A stretch of 64,000 nucleotides of DNA from Antedon mediterranea (taxonomy: Eukaryota; Echinodermata; Crinoidea; Comatulida; Antedonidae). The notes under the pieces were generated by a model. That model saw only the letters and a list, made by a program, of their open reading frames with translations. It was not told where the DNA came from and made no database searches. Below, piece after piece: positions 61,151 through 64,000 of this stretch. Each line of letters begins with the position of its first letter. Within the stretch, counting starts at the first letter, position 1. A program made the position numbers and the translations under genes. The stretch lies in assembly GCF_964355755.1 (NCBI RefSeq), contig NC_092677.1:21796101-21860100 (forward strand), in the 5' to 3' direction.

Positions 61151-62974
61151 ATATAAATTGTATGAATTATGAATTATATATGAATAAAAAAAAAAACACA
61201 ATTTAAGTGGTGATAGTAAATACAATTATATCGAATCTCAATTTATTCCCGGTAGCGAACAGATTGAATTGCTTTCATTATTTCTGCTTGGTGATTAAGA
61301 AATCATAAAACATATCTTTCTATATTTTCATGGTATTCCAATAATTGTTTAAAAAATAACTACCCTCAACTTTAAATAACAAATTAAATAAGTCTACTAA
61401 ACATTGTTGATTTCCCATGGACCCAACAATACCCCAACTATTTCATTAATAATTGTTTATTTGTAACAGTTTATTTGAAATCCTTGTCCTTTGTTAATTC
61501 AATTGTGTGACAATTAAATTAGATTGTACATGCTTATGCTGTATATTATGTAAAAAGATGATTCATGGTATATATCAGATTCTTAAAAAAGATCAACACT
61601 TTGAATTCTTAAAATGTGTTCTATATCTTTATTTGGAGTTAGACTCGTACTACATTCATTAAAATGATAAACAAATAGCCGGCAGGCGTGTGTACAGAGG
61701 GGGCTTATCAATGATGGCGGAAAAATGGGGGCGTAGGGTACCATTTTACCAGGGAGATGTAAAATAATTATTTAACAAACATTTAACTGGTTGGTTTTAC
61801 TGTGTTCGCGTACAATTTATCATTTGGATTTTTTAAGTTATATGTAGGTTATGTTAAATTGTATTTATCAGTGACAACTCTAGGAAATTTACAGCAATTA
61901 GTTCTGTATGCCTAAAATAGTAAAATGCTCTAAATAAAAACGTCAGAGCTTCTTTTTTGTATTTCTGGCTGTTGAATGTTTTGTTGGCACCCCCTAACTC
62001 TGCAACGATGATATCCATAATGCATCGTATTTCCATTTCACCGTTGTTGATATACTACTAGCTAGAGTAGGTTATTAAAATAATACAATACGGTATAACC
62101 AAATATAATATATGGGGGAAAGCTAGCTAGCTTATTTTCACAATGAGTGTACCACAGACTCTTTTCCTTGGCGTATTTTCCCCAGGCCTAGTTAACTCTT
62201 AGTTTACTAGAGCTGCTGCAGTAGCTATATACTGCATATTCGATATATACAATTACAATATGCCTATAGCCTAGCTAGCTAGAAGTCATCGAATTTACTA
62301 TCTACCTGGGCCTACTGTAAGGCCTACATCCCATTTTTAATTTTTTTTTATGGTGAGTCAAAACCCGTAGCCAAAAAATCAACAATGATGATTGAAAATG
62401 AATGAAATCTGATCCATCCATGTGATGCATGCATGCAGCGCACATAACACAGGCACGTTTTGGGCGAATTTATTTGGATCATTCCATATATATAATAGGG
62501 AGCCACATGTATTCTACATTTTTATTAAATCGTAATTTATGGATTTTACTTACTCGTTTTAAATTTAATATACTGCGGGCCCAATTTAATATTTACTTAT
62601 TTATTTCCAAGTACATTAATATTATTTAAAGCACTTTCAAATTAATAACAGCACATTTTGTGTGATTCACTTATTAATGGAACATACAAAAGGTAAAGAA
62701 ATAGCAGAGGGGATAAACAAGGCAGAACAGCCTGGGTGGGTTTTTATGCTTGCTAGAAAAACAACGTCTAGTAAAATACAGCACTAAATTTTCATTCGCG
62801 AAAACTATGAACTAAATCATCATAGGGAATTTAATGTACATATACCGACTGAAAAAAAACCAAATTGTACATTAATTATTGAAGTCAAGAAGATGCTCCT
62901 GCGATCGTAAACGTATGCTATCGTCGTCTTGTAAAAAGAGGGACAGTCCCTTTTCGCTTGGTAATACGATGCAG
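61151..62974. other. FHOD intron 3, TAGCTAGC-rich patches, no gene
   Basis: CTAGCTAG words near 62050-62290. No exon, tRNA or paired-end element recognised. Confidence 0.4.
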
Positions 62975-63205
62975 TTTGTATACACGCGTCGTCGTATACG
63001 GATCATATACGGATCGTATACGGAGCGTATAATTAGGAAATTGTTTATAAATGATCGTATACGGTTCGTATATGTTTATTATGCGGGCAGGAACTTCCGA
63101 ATTGACGTATACGTTTCGTATACGAAGTGGACTTCCTATACGAAACATATACGAAACGTATGTAAATCGTATACGTTCGTATACGGTTTTTTTGCAAAGG
63201 GCTGT
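62975..63205. repeat. CGTATACG-rich array 2
   Basis: Seven exact CGTATACG palindromes plus degenerate ones (CATATACG, CGTATATG) spaced irregularly. It is preceded by a small palindrome (AAAAGAGGGACAGTCCCTTTT-like, 62935-62955) and ends TTTTTTTGCAAAGGG. Overlapping ORFs on both strands are artefacts. Confidence 0.8.
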
Positions 63206-63725
63206 AGCAAATCAAATTTAGTTAAATGACATCCCTAGATGGCTGGAAATTGTACTCTCGCACGTAAAATCATGATAAATGGCACCTCTAGTTGGCTGGA
63301 AATGACATTCTAATAATAGCGCGCTCGCAATTGGCAAAACAATCGTAGCCTACTTTTTCCGCCGGTAAACATATTTGTGTTATTGCTAACGTCAAGGGGT
63401 TCTCCCGAACCATAAAGATTTCCCCTGGCCTGAACAACATCGCTATGAGTGTAATTTGGGATGGACCTGTTTATATTGTTCTTTCTATTATTCTAATGTT
63501 CATTATAAAAGTTCCCACCATCAAAGTTCGCAGTTTTTCAGTCAAGTTACCCACTCATTTGCAAACTACAGAAAAATAGCGTTGTAGAACCAGTTGGTAG
63601 GTTATTAAATCCACGTCCTAAAAGGGGATTTCCCCACTTGTATATTAACATGAACTATGCGGCAAAAGCGTCCATTGCTCGTCGTCGATTCCCAATTGTC
63701 TGTACGCTACAAACTCACTGTGCGT
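63200..63725 (+). repeat. Dispersed repeat copy 2 (about 0.5 kb)
   Basis: Second copy of 48345-48905 with small deletions (for example near 63430 and 63645). It abuts the CGTATACG-rich array on its left. Confidence 0.85.
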
Positions 63726-64000
63726 CAACATTAGGAAAATCTATAGATGTAAAATGTAATCAGTGTTGTAGATTCTACGTGCAAAGTACAGTGCCAGTTG
63801 TACGTTCTTAAGTCGCGACGTATCAATTCAAGTTAAATCGCAGCAGTACAAGTTAAATTGCGTCATTTTAAGTAAAATTGCATCAACTTACTATTAGTTA
63901 ATCATTTTTTTTAAAGACGAAAACTACTCAGTAGTTATGTCAGATATTTTTATTTTTACATATCTTGATTATTTATATGATTGAATAAATAATAGTATAA
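63726..64000. repeat. Right edge, short AAGTTAAATTGC tandem units
   Basis: Three imperfect units at 63828-63890 (CAAGTTAAATCGCAGCA, CAAGTTAAATTGCGTCA, AAGTAAAATTGCATCA). The rest is AT-rich. Confidence 0.6.

Noticed and set aside
62879-63229. 116-codon ORF with Tyr/Arg repeats
   Set aside because: Translation of the CGTATACG array; antisense frame equally open.

Overview
The window is eukaryotic, AT-rich, intron-rich and repeat-dense nuclear DNA. The dense TAGGCC/CTAGGCCTAG words and the transposon landscape suggest a marine invertebrate deuterostome, most plausibly an echinoderm. That placement is an inference from style, not from a marker gene. There are no operons, CRISPR arrays or bacterial features.

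Three protein-coding loci can be supported. (1) 3738-5703, minus strand: a three-exon gene resembling the region before and inside the HECT domain of invertebrate 'G2/M-phase-specific E3 ubiquitin ligase-like' (G2E3-like) proteins. It carries a frame break and ends before the catalytic cysteine loop, so it is probably decayed. (2) 25310-41509, plus strand: a complete 16-coding-exon DGAT1 gene (diacylglycerol O-acyltransferase 1, MBOAT family, 500 aa predicted), with consensus splice sites and matching phases at every junction. (3) 51612 to beyond the right edge, plus strand: the first three coding exons (112 aa) of an FHOD1/FHOD3-type formin, whose later exons lie outside the window.

Most of the rest is mobile-element DNA. 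1-2876, 7300-9445, 12060-13633, 28401-29903, 38060-39967 and 58424-58829 hold copies of one non-autonomous family with terminal hairpins, a CTAG 3' end and TT on both flanks, as expected of a Helitron/Helentron. Several copies sit head-to-tail, two lie in DGAT1 introns, and most carry TGACGTCA sites. 390-1071 is a TIR element with TA target duplication that carries two tRNA-Val-like sequences. 16665-18060 is a nested TIR element. 18579-22285 is a foldback structure whose arms contain a GTCAACTCGGCC minisatellite. 45309-46650 is a rearranged LINE 3' end with 343-bp inverted arms. 46806-48036 holds long TA tracts flanking a 367-bp tandem repeat with three tRNA-like units. 52548-53725 is a hAT-like element with target duplication. 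59403-59582 and 62975-63205 are CGTATACG-rich arrays, and 60285-61150 is bounded by 30-bp perfect TIRs.

The two healthy genes are unrelated in function (triacylglycerol synthesis; actin nucleation) and appear to be chance neighbours. Both have dispersed MITE copies within about 300 bp upstream of the start codon. I found no convincing new biochemical system. The items most worth a second look are the tRNA-carrying MITE, the hairpin-ended Helentron-like family with CRE-type palindromes inside DGAT1, the tandem tRNA-like array, and the perfect LINE inverted duplication.
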